Source: Gammaproteobacteria bacterium
Lineage (GTDB): Bacteria > Pseudomonadota > Gammaproteobacteria > SZUA-152
Length of the DNA: 64,000 nt
Assembly: GCA_021647505.1 (NCBI GenBank)
Contig: JAKIUN010000012.1
Location: forward strand, 1-64,000
Direction of reading: 5' to 3'
Shown piece after piece: positions 46,625 to 56,948 of this stretch. The notes below the pieces were generated by a model. The model had not been told where the DNA came from. It searched no databases and worked only from the letters and a program-made list of their open reading frames with translations. Numbering within the stretch: the first letter of the stretch is position 1; the number at the start of each line of letters is the position of its first letter. Both the position numbers and the translations under genes were made by a program.

Positions 46625-46977
46625 AGCCCACCTTTATGGAATATTTTGGCGAGAGAGATAACAATAAGCGCTAAATAAGATATCGCTAGCAGCGAGTGAG
46701 GCAATGAATTTCCCCCCAAAAAATAGAGACCAACGGAGAAAAACGGGATAAGAGAAAAAACCAATAAGTGTATCGGTTTTAATCTTATTGATGCCCAGGC
46801 CGCAGAAACACCTAAAGCGATCATAACACCAGGAAGAATAAACCTTTCCGCCCCCGGGGAGTAACCACTGAGGTCAACAGGTGCATTGAATAGCCAAAAC
46901 AACCAAAACAGGCATGAATAAAGAGAAAGAGCACAACCAACCAGGCCCCATTTTTGTCGTATATCGCCAATTTTCAT
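46621..46977 (-). CDS. Small multi-pass membrane protein
   Basis: The 118-residue protein has four hydrophobic segments (about 11-31, 45-63, 69-88 and 92-112) and no recognised motif. It ends at the start of the IS701-type remnant. Function unknown. Confidence 0.55.
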   Translation of the reverse strand: MKIGDIRQKWGLVGCALSLYSCLFWLFWLFNAPVDLSGYSPGAERFILPGVMIALGVSAAWASIRLKPIHLLVFSLIPFFSVGLYFLGGNSLPHSLLAISYLALIVISLAKIFHKGGL

Positions 46978-47010
46978 ACGGATTACATGTTACTGATAAC
47001 ACACACAAAG

Positions 47011-47040
47011 AATAAAAAAACTCGGCCGCAAGCGACCGAG
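47011..47040 (-). terminator. Rho-independent terminator
   Basis: Read on the minus strand, CTCGGTCGCTTGCGGCCGAG folds into a stem and is followed by TTTTTTT. It lies downstream of the minus-strand gene at 47173-47841. Confidence 0.75.
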
Positions 47041-47172
47041 CTTTAAGGACTCAAAAGTTCCATCGCTCTGCGATGAAACTTTGGAAACATTTAGAGACTC
47101 CGTGCTTTCATACATATCATAAGAGATACCCCCCGAGATTTTCACTATGCGGTTAAATGTAACGGAGTAGAA

Positions 47173-47841
47173 CTAGTTCAATGATATAACTCCCCATATG
47201 AATGTAGAATCCTCACCCGCATCAGTATGTGACCAGGAGTAGGTAACTGTAGCGTTATTATTCCCTCGAACAGAAACATACTGACTTACAGTAGTCGATA
47301 AGTGATCCCATCCCCAGTCGTAATTATAGTAAGAGCCATAAACGCTCTTTGTTACGTTTTGGCTACCTGCTCCATATGTTGGCCCCCAGTGGTCCTGCTG
47401 ACTAATATACCAATGGGTGTTAATGGGGGAAGGGTTAACGGCATACCAGTCGACACTCCAATGCAACCAATATACCGTCCCGTTGCCGTATACATACCAT
47501 CTCAGGCGATCACTCGTTTTTGTTATTGTCCAATTAGGAAAGTCACGAGTACGTAAAGAAACCGTCACATCATAAGCCCCTGGAGATATGGCGAATGGAA
47601 TAACTAAGCTATTTTCCGGTGTATTTGAAGGCAACTCGCAGGCACGATCACTATTATGCCCGGCATTGGCATCAAGCCCCTCTTTTAGTGCATTAGGATT
47701 AATTTTAGAATCCATGGCCTGTAACATTAAGTAAGAATCATCCAGGTTATGATTTGCAACAGGGTTAAGCGTATAGGATCTGTTATCAATATCGACTTTA
47801 TACTCAATACTAAAGCATGGCTTTCCATGTTCATAAACCAC
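47173..47841 (-). CDS. Trp/Tyr-rich hypothetical protein, 5' end probably lost
   Basis: The frame encodes 222 residues, rich in Trp, Tyr and Asn in the second half (WYVYGNGTVYWLHWSVDWY), typical of a secreted beta-sheet protein. No family is recognised. Its only upstream start (GTG 47841) lies inside a palindromic IS200/IS605-like element, and no signal peptide is present. The gene was therefore probably truncated by that insertion. It is AT-rich compared with the core genes. Confidence 0.5.
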   Translation of the reverse strand: MVYEHGKPCFSIEYKVDIDNRSYTLNPVANHNLDDSYLMLQAMDSKINPNALKEGLDANAGHNSDRACELPSNTPENSLVIPFAISPGAYDVTVSLRTRDFPNWTITKTSDRLRWYVYGNGTVYWLHWSVDWYAVNPSPINTHWYISQQDHWGPTYGAGSQNVTKSVYGSYYNYDWGWDHLSTTVSQYVSVRGNNNATVTYSWSHTDAGEDSTFIWGVISLN

Positions 47842-48190
47842 CAGCTAAAGCTGGTGGGTTAGTATTACGGACTGAAAGTCCGGATACGGGTCGGAAGACC
47901 CGTTTAGCCTTCAGTTCTGAAGTTATCATCAACTGAACTTGTGACACCGCTCTGCGGTGTTACACATCCCGTGGCGCTCAGCGCCACCTCCACCTCGGTG
48001 GATTATTAGACTGGCTTTCTTGCGCTACACCGCAGAGCGGTGTAGCGCGTCAAATACAAAATGATACTGAGTCTTGTCAACGGCATGACTACCGTAGCGA
48101 TATTCCATGCCCTACCCCCCTTCATCAGGGCAACGGCCAGTATCGCAGATAAACCTGACCGCCTAAAGGCGGTGGTTTTAACCTTTAACC
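47842..48190. mobile_element. IS200/IS605-like palindromic element without transposase
   Basis: This is a series of small hairpins without coding capacity: CCACCAGC/GCTGGTGG, CGGACTGAAAGTCCG, ACGGGTCGGAAGACCCGT, CACCGCTCTGCGGTG, GTGGCGCTCAGCGCCAC, CTACACCGCAGAGCGGTGTAG, and ACCGCCTAAAGGCGGT at the other end. Such subterminal hairpins are typical of IS200/IS605 elements and their internally deleted forms. The first three hairpins recur at 63661-63735 in inverse orientation. Confidence 0.65.
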
Positions 48191-48597
48191 GGGACTAATA
48201 AATCGTATGACAATAAGATTGCATCCGCAGCGACAAACAATGGAAATTTTTATCGCTATCCCCGTCAGAATCAGGGAATTCGGCTTATTATAAGAATATA
48301 ATGGTTTAGTGATAAGAAATAGGATCGATTGGGTCTATCGAGAAAATCGAAAGGAATACTAAACCAATGAGGGTTCGACATAGTAATATCGTCCTGTTTG
48401 CTAGGGTAATTGACACCCAAATACACCTCTAGAACAACAATCATCCTTAATGTTAGAAATATAGCAACCCTTCATAGAAAATCAATGCATATATCTACCC
48501 GGTGGTGTACGAGATACTACTCAGCCTCGTAGTTGTTGCACCATGAGGAATGAATGTGTTGTAGATTAAGTGTGCATGTCCCTTATTTTGTTGTAAA
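48191..48597. other. Intergenic region with no recognised feature
   Basis: About 400 AT-rich bases between the palindromic element and the next gene. I find no reading frame with protein-like composition, RNA gene or repeat. If the truncated gene to the left once continued here, nothing clear of it remains. Confidence 0.4.
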
Positions 48598-49392
48598 TTA
48601 ATCCAAAGCAATATTAATGTCGCGAAATGTAAAAATATGATTTTCTTTGGATGCGCGTTTCTGTTTTATCGTCGCTATAAGTATTGCTTTGCTTATCATG
48701 GTGAATTCTTTGCTCACGTTGTTAAATTTTAATTTAACAGTAATATCTATACCTCTGACCAATTCTGCATGCACTGTTTCATTGAAGTAGTGATCTCTAA
48801 ATGCAGTTTTTAAATTGGCTGCTGTAATTTCAGATGGGACAAACTTGTTTCCGGATTGATCGTAAATGGCGGAGTTTTCAGATAGGTCAATGCTTAAGTC
48901 TGATTCCGTGGGGTCAGCAGAAAATTCGCAAATTATAGAGCTAGACTGCCTGTGACATGATGATAGTGTTACTTTTAATCCGCCCCCTGATTCCTGCCAT
49001 TTGATGCCGCCCAGGATCCTTTTCTTTGGCTTTCTAACTGTGGATTTTTCAGAAACCAGGCCGCTAAACTTCTCAATGAATATTGGTGAAAGCGCCTTCA
49101 CGCAATTTCTGTAATCGTTGTTATCTTCTACTGTTTTTTGTATGTCATGCCACTCCGCTTTAGAAAAGGTCGCTTCGTCCGTCATGCCAATGTCTGCCAG
49201 TTTTAGCTTGATTTTCGCCCCGCCATTACCTTTTGCCCTTATATCCCAATAATCTCCTGCATTCTCTGGTTTGTCGCAGACCTGCTTAAGATTATCGGCG
49301 ATCTGAGAAAGTGCCTCCGTATCATTTGCGGCGAAGGCAGGTAGTACAGATAGGGAAAAAATAGTGAAAAATAGTATTTTAAGTTGCCGCAT
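48598..49392 (-). CDS. Secreted protein of unknown function
   Basis: The 264-residue protein has a signal peptide (LKILFFTIFSLSVLPAFAAN). A helical N-terminal domain follows (about 20-105: ADNLKQVCDKPENAGDYWDI, FSKAEWHDIQKTVED, RNCVKALSPIFIEKF), then a linker and a beta-rich C-terminal domain with two Cys. The N-terminal pattern recurs in many bacterial proteins of unknown role. I choose ATG 49392, because AAGGAG lies 6 bases before it. It is AT-rich compared with its neighbours. Confidence 0.65.
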   Translation of the reverse strand: MRQLKILFFTIFSLSVLPAFAANDTEALSQIADNLKQVCDKPENAGDYWDIRAKGNGGAKIKLKLADIGMTDEATFSKAEWHDIQKTVEDNNDYRNCVKALSPIFIEKFSGLVSEKSTVRKPKKRILGGIKWQESGGGLKVTLSSCHRQSSSIICEFSADPTESDLSIDLSENSAIYDQSGNKFVPSEITAANLKTAFRDHYFNETVHAELVRGIDITVKLKFNNVSKEFTMISKAILIATIKQKRASKENHIFTFRDINIALD

Positions 49393-49435
49393 AAGCACTC
49401 CTTATTTATTAAATAAACTGGTATTGTCTGCCGCT

Positions 49436-49510
49436 CGTCGGTGGTCGCTCCCCAACCTTGGAAGATGTCCATCCGCCAAGGGGTAGCGGTAGTCCGGCAA
49501 CCCAAGAGCG
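49436..49510 (-). other. Unidentified structured upstream element
   Basis: On the minus strand, upstream of the secreted-protein gene, CCTTGG and CCAAGG pair within a longer fold closed by CCGCTAC and GAGCGG segments. The GC content is much higher than on either side. It fits no riboswitch consensus I know. It could be a regulatory leader or a remnant of a mobile repeat. Confidence 0.3.
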
Positions 49511-49585
49511 ATTTTTACACACCCTGAAATACCCTGTGTTTAGTTGGTTTTTTAGATGATTTGGAGAGTAAGTCTACTGGGTATT

Positions 49586-50554
49586 TTAAAGCTGAGAGGG
49601 GGACAGCAATCCCTCCAAATCTTCAAAAAACAGCGCCGGATCCACCCGCGCATCATTCAGGCTTACGCCCCAATGCAGATGCGGGCCGGTAACGCGGCCG
49701 GTTTGACCCACGGTGCCGATGACCTCGCCCTGTTTGACTGTCTGCCCAGACTGTACGTCGATGCGGCTCATGTGACAATACAGGGTCACCAGGCCCTGGC
49801 CGTGGTCGAGAAATACCGTATTGCCGTTGAAAAAGTAATCGCCGGTATCGATGACCTGTCCTGAAGCGGGTGCACGAATAGGTGTGCCTTCGGCGGCGGC
49901 AATATCAATGCCGCTGTGCGGCTTGCGCGGCTGCTCGTTGAAATAGCGGCGCAGGCCGAAGGGGCTGCTGAGGCGGCCCTGCACGGGTAGAATGAAACGC
50001 GTTTCCACTTCTGTCGTTTCCCGCCAGTGCGCCAGTGCGGCGTTAATACGCCTGCGCTCGCTGCGGATGCGTGTCATGTCCTGCGGGTTCGGATTGACCT
50101 TGCGTTTGTTCTTGATGGTGAGATGCTGGGTGGCGTAGTCCTTGGCCTGCACGGTAAAGGCTAGCGGTGCGCCCTGGGCTGGCGTGAGCTTCTGGGTACC
50201 GGGTTTGGTTGAGAGCGGGATGCCCACCAAGGCCTTCCAGCGGCCCTGATCCTGCTGCACCATCACTTGCTGTTCCTTGTAATGCAGCACCGGTGATTCA
50301 CCATGAGCAGGGCCGAGGTCGATGATGGCGATGCCACCGGGTACCGCTTCGCTGTGCGGCGGCAGGGCGGCTTGCAGTGTCAGTGGCAGTAGCAGGAGAA
50401 GAAGGAGAAGGAGAAGGAGGGTGATGAGTTTTATCCCATTCCTCGGTATTAATAATTTGCCACAGAGATACGGAGTGCACAGAGATTTGTGTATACCTGA
50501 TTCCAGGTTTGTCGTGACCTTTGCGGTTGAGTTTGGTTTGCAGCGATTCATCAT
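49586..50554 (-). CDS. M23-family metallopeptidase (LytM domain)
   Basis: The protein has a hydrophobic N-terminal segment with a run of Leu (about 46-57), an Ig-like middle, and a C-terminal M23 domain. The zinc site is HSGIDIAAAEGTPIRAPASG and HLHWGV, with YCHMSRIDVQSG between. It should act on peptidoglycan or activate amidases in the periplasm. The start is uncertain. No ATG or GTG in frame lies close to the signal segment, and the distant start at 50554 lies in a repeat. The Leu run is encoded by a CTCCTT-type repeat (50391-50421) that can slip. It is 56 bases after xseA on the same strand. Confidence 0.8.
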   Translation of the reverse strand: MMNRCKPNSTAKVTTNLESGIHKSLCTPYLCGKLLIPRNGIKLITLLLLLLLLLLLPLTLQAALPPHSEAVPGGIAIIDLGPAHGESPVLHYKEQQVMVQQDQGRWKALVGIPLSTKPGTQKLTPAQGAPLAFTVQAKDYATQHLTIKNKRKVNPNPQDMTRIRSERRRINAALAHWRETTEVETRFILPVQGRLSSPFGLRRYFNEQPRKPHSGIDIAAAEGTPIRAPASGQVIDTGDYFFNGNTVFLDHGQGLVTLYCHMSRIDVQSGQTVKQGEVIGTVGQTGRVTGPHLHWGVSLNDARVDPALFFEDLEGLLSPSQL

Positions 50555-50590
50555 TCTGAAGGGGCTCTGTGTGCTCGGAATTTTTAGTGG
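50455..50590. repeat. CACAGAG-type palindrome, second copy
   Basis: TTTGCCACAGAGATACGGAG then TGCACAGAG is matched by the inverse CTCTGTGTGCTCGG near 50564-50577. The same family as the outer arms at 10534-10693. It lies between xseA and the M23 gene and overlaps the proposed N-terminus of the latter. Confidence 0.6.
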
Positions 50591-50610
50591 AGAAAGTAAA
50601 TGATGCAGAC

Positions 50611-51969
50611 TCAGTCCTTGTGAGTGCCTTCAACCCGGCAGTCCAGCCGCCCTTCGCCGAGGCGGACAGACAATGGATCGCCGATGTTTACTTCGCCGGC
50701 CTTACGGACGATGAGGCCATCCGGGTGTTGCACGATGGCATAGCCGCGACTCAGCGTGGCCAGCGGGCTGACCGCATCCAGGGCGCGGGCGAGGGCGGCG
50801 AGGCGTTGCTGTTCTTCGCCCCGGCGTCGTGACATGGCGGCATGCAGGCGCCGGCGGTTGGCGTTCAGGCGCAATTGCAGGGTTGCCAGTTGCTGCTTCG
50901 GTGACTGGCTGTGCAGACGGGCGGTCAGCGTGCCAAGGCGTGCCTTGTTGTGTTGCAGGCGCGTGTGTAGGGCGCGGCTGAGGCGTTGTTCTTGCTCATC
51001 CAGCCGCTGGGCCTGATCCTGTAGCCGTTGGCCGGGATGTTTGAGGTGACGGCTAATGGCTCGTAGATGTTGCTGTTCGTGCGCCAGGCGGGACTGCACG
51101 GTGCGGATCAGTCGGCCACGCCAATGGTGCAGGGTGTCCAGCCATTCGCCACGATCCGGGCTGATCAGTTCGGCGGCGGCGGAGGGTGTCGGAGCGCGCA
51201 TGTCGGCGACGAAATCGGCGATGGTGATGTCGATTTCATGTCCCACGGCGCTGACTATTGGGATTGGGTTGTCGGCAATGGCGCGTGCTACGGCTTCGTC
51301 GTTGAAGGCCCACAGGTCTTCCAGAGAACCGCCGCCGCGGGTCAGCAGCAGCAGGTCGCATTCGTTGCGCTGTGCCGCAGTGTACAGGGCGTCGGCGATA
51401 GCTGCCGGGGCCTCGCTACCCTGCACCGGCACTGGGTAAATGAGCACCGGGATGGCCGGGAAACGCCGCTTGAGGACGCTGAGCACGTCGCGAATGGCTG
51501 CGCCGCTGGGCGAGGTGATGACGCCGATGCAGCGTGGCAGGTCGGGCAGGGGGCGCTTGCGGGCGGTGTCGAACAGGCCCTCGTCGGCCAGACGCTGCTT
51601 GAGCTGCTCGAATTGCCGTCGCAGACGGCCGTCGCCGGCCTCTTCCAGATGTTCGACAATGAGCTGGTAGTCACCGCGTGCCTCGTAGAGGCTGACGCGT
51701 ACCCGTGCCAGTACTGCACTGCCGTTTTCCGGTTGGAAGCCCCGTCGTTGCCGGCGCATCTTGAACATGGCGCAACGCACTTGAGCCTGTTCGTCTTTCA
51801 GACTGAAATAGATGTGGCCGGAGGCCGGGCGGGCCAGGTTGGAAATCTCACCCTCGACCCAGATCAGCGGGAAATTGCCTTCGAGCAGGGCGCGGGCTTC
51901 GCGATTGAGCTGGGCGATGCTGTAAATTTTGCGGTGGGGCTGGAGGGGGGGATTGTGGTCAGGGAGCAT
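50611..51969 (-). CDS. xseA: Exodeoxyribonuclease VII large subunit
   Basis: XseA carries the nuclease and OB-fold domains of ExoVII, which degrades single-stranded DNA. The 452-residue protein opens with IYSIAQLNREARALLEGNFP (OB fold), followed by GVITSPSGAAIRDVLSVLKRR and LLTRGGGSLEDLWAFNDEAV in the catalytic domain, and a long coiled coil. It is divergent from guaB, as in many Gammaproteobacteria, with one small gene between. Its partner xseB is at 22.0-22.3 kb. Confidence 0.95.
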   Translation of the reverse strand: MLPDHNPPLQPHRKIYSIAQLNREARALLEGNFPLIWVEGEISNLARPASGHIYFSLKDEQAQVRCAMFKMRRQRRGFQPENGSAVLARVRVSLYEARGDYQLIVEHLEEAGDGRLRRQFEQLKQRLADEGLFDTARKRPLPDLPRCIGVITSPSGAAIRDVLSVLKRRFPAIPVLIYPVPVQGSEAPAAIADALYTAAQRNECDLLLLTRGGGSLEDLWAFNDEAVARAIADNPIPIVSAVGHEIDITIADFVADMRAPTPSAAAELISPDRGEWLDTLHHWRGRLIRTVQSRLAHEQQHLRAISRHLKHPGQRLQDQAQRLDEQEQRLSRALHTRLQHNKARLGTLTARLHSQSPKQQLATLQLRLNANRRRLHAAMSRRRGEEQQRLAALARALDAVSPLATLSRGYAIVQHPDGLIVRKAGEVNIGDPLSVRLGEGRLDCRVEGTHKD

Positions 51970-52005
51970 GGGGTGGGTGGTGTATTTCCAGGCGGGGTCA
52001 ATGGA

Positions 52006-52040
52006 AAAAGGCGGGCTGCACCGTGCAGTCCGCCTTTTTT
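52006..52040 (-). terminator. Strong rho-independent terminator
   Basis: The GC-rich stem AAAGGCGG(G)CTGCAC pairs with GTGCAG(T)CCGCCTTT and has T-runs on both sides. It ends the minus-strand lipoprotein gene before xseA. Confidence 0.85.
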
Positions 52041-52063
52041 GTCGTCACCAGGCGGAGTGGCTG

Positions 52064-52384
52064 TCAGAACAACCAAGGCCCGGCGCTCTTCTGCTCTATA
52101 GCCTGTTCGTAGCCCATTTCGCCTTGGAACCTGGCTCTGTTGGCCAGTTTGATGGCAGTTTCGAAATCGGCCTTATGGGCGGCGGTCTTGGCCTTTTTGA
52201 GGTATTTCTTTCTTGCGTCGCGCCATTCACCGTCAACACTGCGGGCTTTGTTCACTGCCGCCTCAGCGGCTTCGATGGCGGCGGTGGCGGCTGCTGCATT
52301 GACATCCTCGGCTTTACCCTGGGATGCACAGCCGCTCAACGCGATCAGCAGTGCGCCTGTTATTGTCATTGCGAGTTTTTTCAT
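52064..52384 (-). CDS. Small lipoprotein resembling SoxXA-binding protein
   Basis: The 106-residue protein has a lipobox LSGC, an Ala-rich helix, and the segment DGEWRDARKKYLKKAKTAAH then FETAIKLANRARFQGEMGYE. This closely resembles SoxXA-binding (SoxK/SAXB) proteins that stimulate the SoxXA cytochrome in thiosulfate oxidation. No other sox gene is in the window, so the role stays inferred. It has its own strong terminator. Confidence 0.7.
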   Translation of the reverse strand: MKKLAMTITGALLIALSGCASQGKAEDVNAAAATAAIEAAEAAVNKARSVDGEWRDARKKYLKKAKTAAHKADFETAIKLANRARFQGEMGYEQAIEQKSAGPWLF

Positions 52385-52635
52385 GCCTTCCTCCTCCGAT
52401 GATCTTCAGAAGTATGGTTTTTTTCAGGGTGCTTTGACCACACTTGCTGAATCATATGAAACCAGTCCGGTTCAAGCTACCGGTTTCGCTGTTGCAGGTC
52501 AAACCCTGTGCTCGCCTCACCGGGTCTGCTTCGGGAAATGTTGCTGTCCGGTCGCAATGGCGGCCCGGCCGTTGCTCTGGCTGGCTTTGTATATCCTGAA
52601 TAAACAAGTACTTATCATAGGTGGATTGGTATTGA

Positions 52636-54186
<1,551 letters not shown>

Positions 54187-54267
54187 CTTGGCCGGCAGCG
54201 GCCGAGGTGGGTCATTGCCCGGCCGCTTGAATCCTCCATTTACTGTTACAGCACCGGACATCGTCCC

Positions 54268-55848
54268 TTGACTACCGACATCCATTCCCATCGCATCCTG
54301 ATCCTCGACTTCGGTTCACAGTACACCCAGCTTATCGCCCGCCGGGTGCGCGAGGCCGGCGTCTACTGCGAACTGCATGCCTGGGATCTGATGGACGACG
54401 ACTCGGTGCGTGAATTCGCCCCCAGCGGCATCATCCTCTCCGGCGGTCCCGAGTCGGTCACCGGCGACGAATCGCCACGTGCGCCGCAGGTGGTGTTCGA
54501 ACTGGGCGTGCCGGTGCTGGGCATCTGCTACGGCATGCAGACCATGGCCGCGCAGCTGGGCGGCAGGGTGGAAACCGCTGATCATCATGAATACGGCTAC
54601 GCGCAGGTGCGCGCCCGCGGTCACACCGCACTGCTGCGCGATATCGAAGACCACACCAGCGCCGAGGGCTACGGCCTGCTGGACGTGTGGATGAGCCACG
54701 GCGATCGTGTCGAGGAGCTGCCGCCAAACTTCAAGTTGATGGCCTCCACTGAGTCCGCGCCTATTGCCGCTATGGCCGATGAAGAGCGTCGTTTTTACGG
54801 CATCCAGTTCCATCCGGAGGTCACCCACACCCAGCAGGGCGAGCGCATCGTCAAACGCTTCGTACTGGACATCTGCGGCTGCCAGCCGCTGTGGACACCG
54901 GGGAACATTATCGAGGAAAATATCCGCGCGGTGCGCGAACAGGTGGGTTCCGATGAGGTCATCCTCGGCCTTTCCGGTGGCGTTGATTCCTCGGTGGTGG
55001 CGGCCCTGCTGCATCGCGCCATTGGTGACCAACTGACCTGCGTGTTCGTTGACAACGGCCTGCTGCGGCAGAACGAAGGTGATCAAGTGATGGCCACCTT
55101 CGCCCAGCACATGGGCGTGAAGGTGATTCGCGTCGATGCCGAACAGCGTTTTATGGATGCATTGGCCGGCGAGGCCGACCCAGAGAGAAAGCGCAAGATC
55201 ATCGGCAACCTGTTTGTCGACATCTTCGAAGAACACTCCACCAAGCTGCCTAACGCCAAATGGCTGGCGCAGGGAACCATCTATCCCGATGTGATTGAAT
55301 CCGCCGGCGCCAAGTCCGGCAAGGCACACGTCATCAAGTCGCATCATAACGTCGGCGGCCTGCCCGATTACATGAAATTGAAGCTGGTGGAACCGCTGCG
55401 CGAGCTGTTCAAGGATGAGGTGCGCAAGCTTGGCACCGAGCTGGGCCTGCCCTATGACATGGTCTATCGACATCCATTCCCGGGGCCCGGCCTCGGCGTG
55501 CGGATTCTCGGTGAAGTAAAAAAGGAATACGCCGATATCCTGCGTCCCGCCGATGCCATTTTTATCGAGGAGCTGCATAACCACGATTGGTACCATAAGG
55601 TAAGTCAGGCCTTCGCCGTGTTCCTGCCGGTGAAATCTGTCGGTGTCACCGGCGATGGCCGCCGCTATGATTACGTGGTCTCGCTGCGCGCGGTTGAGAC
55701 CATCGACTTCATGACCGCGCGCTGGGCGCATCTGCCTTACGACCTGCTGGAAACCGTTTCCCGCCGCATTATCAACGAAGTGCCCGGCATCTCCCGCGTC
55801 GCCTATGACATCTCCAGTAAGCCACCTGCCACGATTGAGTGGGAGTAG
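54268..55848 (+). CDS. guaA: GMP synthase (glutamine-hydrolysing)
   Basis: GuaA aminates XMP to GMP. The 526-residue protein has an amidotransferase domain ([35 protein letters not shown] with the catalytic Cys, [11 protein letters not shown]), an ATP-pyrophosphatase P-loop ([17 protein letters not shown]) and the terminal KPPATIEWE. The start is TTG 54268. The last 18 bases are an integration target, and two further copies lie downstream. Confidence 0.96.
   Translation: MTTDIHSHRILILDFGSQYTQLIARRVREAGVYCELHAWDLMDDDSVREFAPSGIILSGGPESVTGDESPRAPQVVFELGVPVLGICYGMQTMAAQLGGRVETADHHEYGYAQVRARGHTALLRDIEDHTSAEGYGLLDVWMSHGDRVEELPPNFKLMASTESAPIAAMADEERRFYGIQFHPEVTHTQQGERIVKRFVLDICGCQPLWTPGNIIEENIRAVREQVGSDEVILGLSGGVDSSVVAALLHRAIGDQLTCVFVDNGLLRQNEGDQVMATFAQHMGVKVIRVDAEQRFMDALAGEADPERKRKIIGNLFVDIFEEHSTKLPNAKWLAQGTIYPDVIESAGAKSGKAHVIKSHHNVGGLPDYMKLKLVEPLRELFKDEVRKLGTELGLPYDMVYRHPFPGPGLGVRILGEVKKEYADILRPADAIFIEELHNHDWYHKVSQAFAVFLPVKSVGVTGDGRRYDYVVSLRAVETIDFMTARWAHLPYDLLETVSRRIINEVPGISRVAYDISSKPPATIEWE
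55831..55848 (+). other. att-like site at guaA 3' end (copy 1)
   Basis: ACGATTGAGTGGGAGTAG encodes the terminal TIEWE and stop of guaA. The same protein end is encoded at 57148-57165 and 58749-58766. The guaA 3' end is a known target of genomic-island integrases. Confidence 0.75.
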
Positions 55849-55870
55849 ATATATTGCAACTTATTGTATT

Positions 55871-56275
55871 TTAATCCGGGTGTGGCTGGAAGTCTTCGTC
55901 CAGGAAAACCGAATTGCCGCAGTTCGTATTGCCGTGGCAGGGCGATGAAGTTACCGAAGCCGCCACGCGGGAGGGTGTCCTGGCTGGGGAGCAGGCGGTC
56001 ATAGGAACTCATGGACAATTATTGATGGCGGCGAGACATGGTCGCGGTGATGAGATAACAACCCATACGGCGGGCACTGACCGCAGGGGTCGGTGAGCTG
56101 AAGAAAAACCAGACATGGGCACCGTTACCCGATCGTGAGCGTTCCACTGTAGTAGGAATACCAAGGCCACGGCAGGTATCGACAAAGGCAGCCACGTCTT
56201 CGCCCCAGGATTCCTTGTCGAAGTCGGCGGTGAGGAACCAGCAGGTTTCGTCCTTGAGCGACGCCAATCGTTTTC
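55871..56275 (-). pseudogene. Archaeo-eukaryotic-primase (TOTE-type) fragment
   Basis: Three frames together read CWFLTADFDKESWGEDVAAF, RSRSGNGAHVWFFFSSP, then SYDRLLPSQDTLPRGGFGNF and, after a second shift, GNTNCGNSVFLDEDFQPHPD followed by a stop. This matches the AEP-type primase domain of large helicase proteins annotated as TOTE conflict-system primases. At least two frameshifts and loss of both ends make it dead. It lies directly beyond guaA, within the first inserted module. Confidence 0.75.
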
Positions 56276-56322
56276 GTAATAATAATTCTTGACAATATAT
56301 TGCATAGTGTAATAATCATCTT

Positions 56323-56577
56323 ATGCACGAAATTCAATACGCAAGGAAGGCACTGAAAGGACTAAGGAAAATGCCATGTGACGTGTCAGACAGATTTGTC
56401 AGGAATTTTGAGCAGCTGGCCGAAGGCAACGAGGAGGGCTTGAATATAAAGGCCCTGCAAGGCCGGGATGGTTTCAGGATGCGGGTCAGGGAGTGGCGGG
56501 CGATCTACCAGATTGATGGCGACAGACTGGTTATTCTTGTATTGGACGTCGGTCCACGCGGAGCTATATACAGATGA
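56323..56577 (+). CDS. RelE/HigB-type toxin
   Basis: The 84-residue protein is a RelE-fold mRNA interferase: ARKALKGLRKMPCDVSDRFV, then IKALQGRDGFRMRVREWRAI and ILVLDVGPRGAIY. It is followed by an antitoxin gene whose ATG overlaps its stop region, so the order is toxin first. The pair is the intact cargo of the first guaA module. Confidence 0.88.
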   Translation: MHEIQYARKALKGLRKMPCDVSDRFVRNFEQLAEGNEEGLNIKALQGRDGFRMRVREWRAIYQIDGDRLVILVLDVGPRGAIYR

Positions 56578-56948
56578 GCGCACAAATTATTCAGAAAAAT
56601 GGCAAGGCAGAGTTTGCCGTGATCCCCATTGAGGAGTACAACCGTCTGCTTTCTATGGCAGAGGATTTTGATGATTTGGTGGCCTACGACAAGGCAATAG
56701 CAGAACTCCAGTCCGGTGAGGATGAGGCTATTCCTGCTGAGATCGTTGCACGCTTGGTAGCAGGTGATGAGCATCCGCTCAAGGTATGGCGCGAGTTTCG
56801 TGGTATGACTCAGACAGGGCTTGCTGACCAGGCGGGCGTTTCACAAGGGCAAGTAGCCTTGATTGAGGGTGGCAAACGACAGGGAACGGTTGATGTATTA
56901 AAGGGCTTGGCCAGAGTGCTGAATGTAGATCTGGATGACCTGGTTTAG
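56574..56948 (+). CDS. XRE-type antitoxin
   Basis: The 124-residue protein has an N-terminal toxin-neutralising part (AEFAVIPIEEYNRLLSMAED) and a C-terminal helix-turn-helix (about 70-122: LADQAGVSQGQVALIEGGKR). It should repress its operon and neutralise the RelE-type toxin encoded just upstream, overlapping it by four bases. Confidence 0.9.
   Translation: MSAQIIQKNGKAEFAVIPIEEYNRLLSMAEDFDDLVAYDKAIAELQSGEDEAIPAEIVARLVAGDEHPLKVWREFRGMTQTGLADQAGVSQGQVALIEGGKRQGTVDVLKGLARVLNVDLDDLV

Noticed and set aside
47842-48190. CRISPR array
   Set aside because: The hairpins differ from each other and are not equally spaced with unique spacers; they fit a palindromic mobile element. No cas genes are present in the window.
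51067-52101. 344-codon frame antisense to xseA
   Set aside because: XseA is well conserved on the minus strand; the antisense frame has no family features.
54316-55731. 471-codon open frame antisense to guaA
   Set aside because: The plus strand is clearly GuaA along the whole length; long antisense frames are expected in GC-rich genes, and the translation is His/Gln-rich without motifs.
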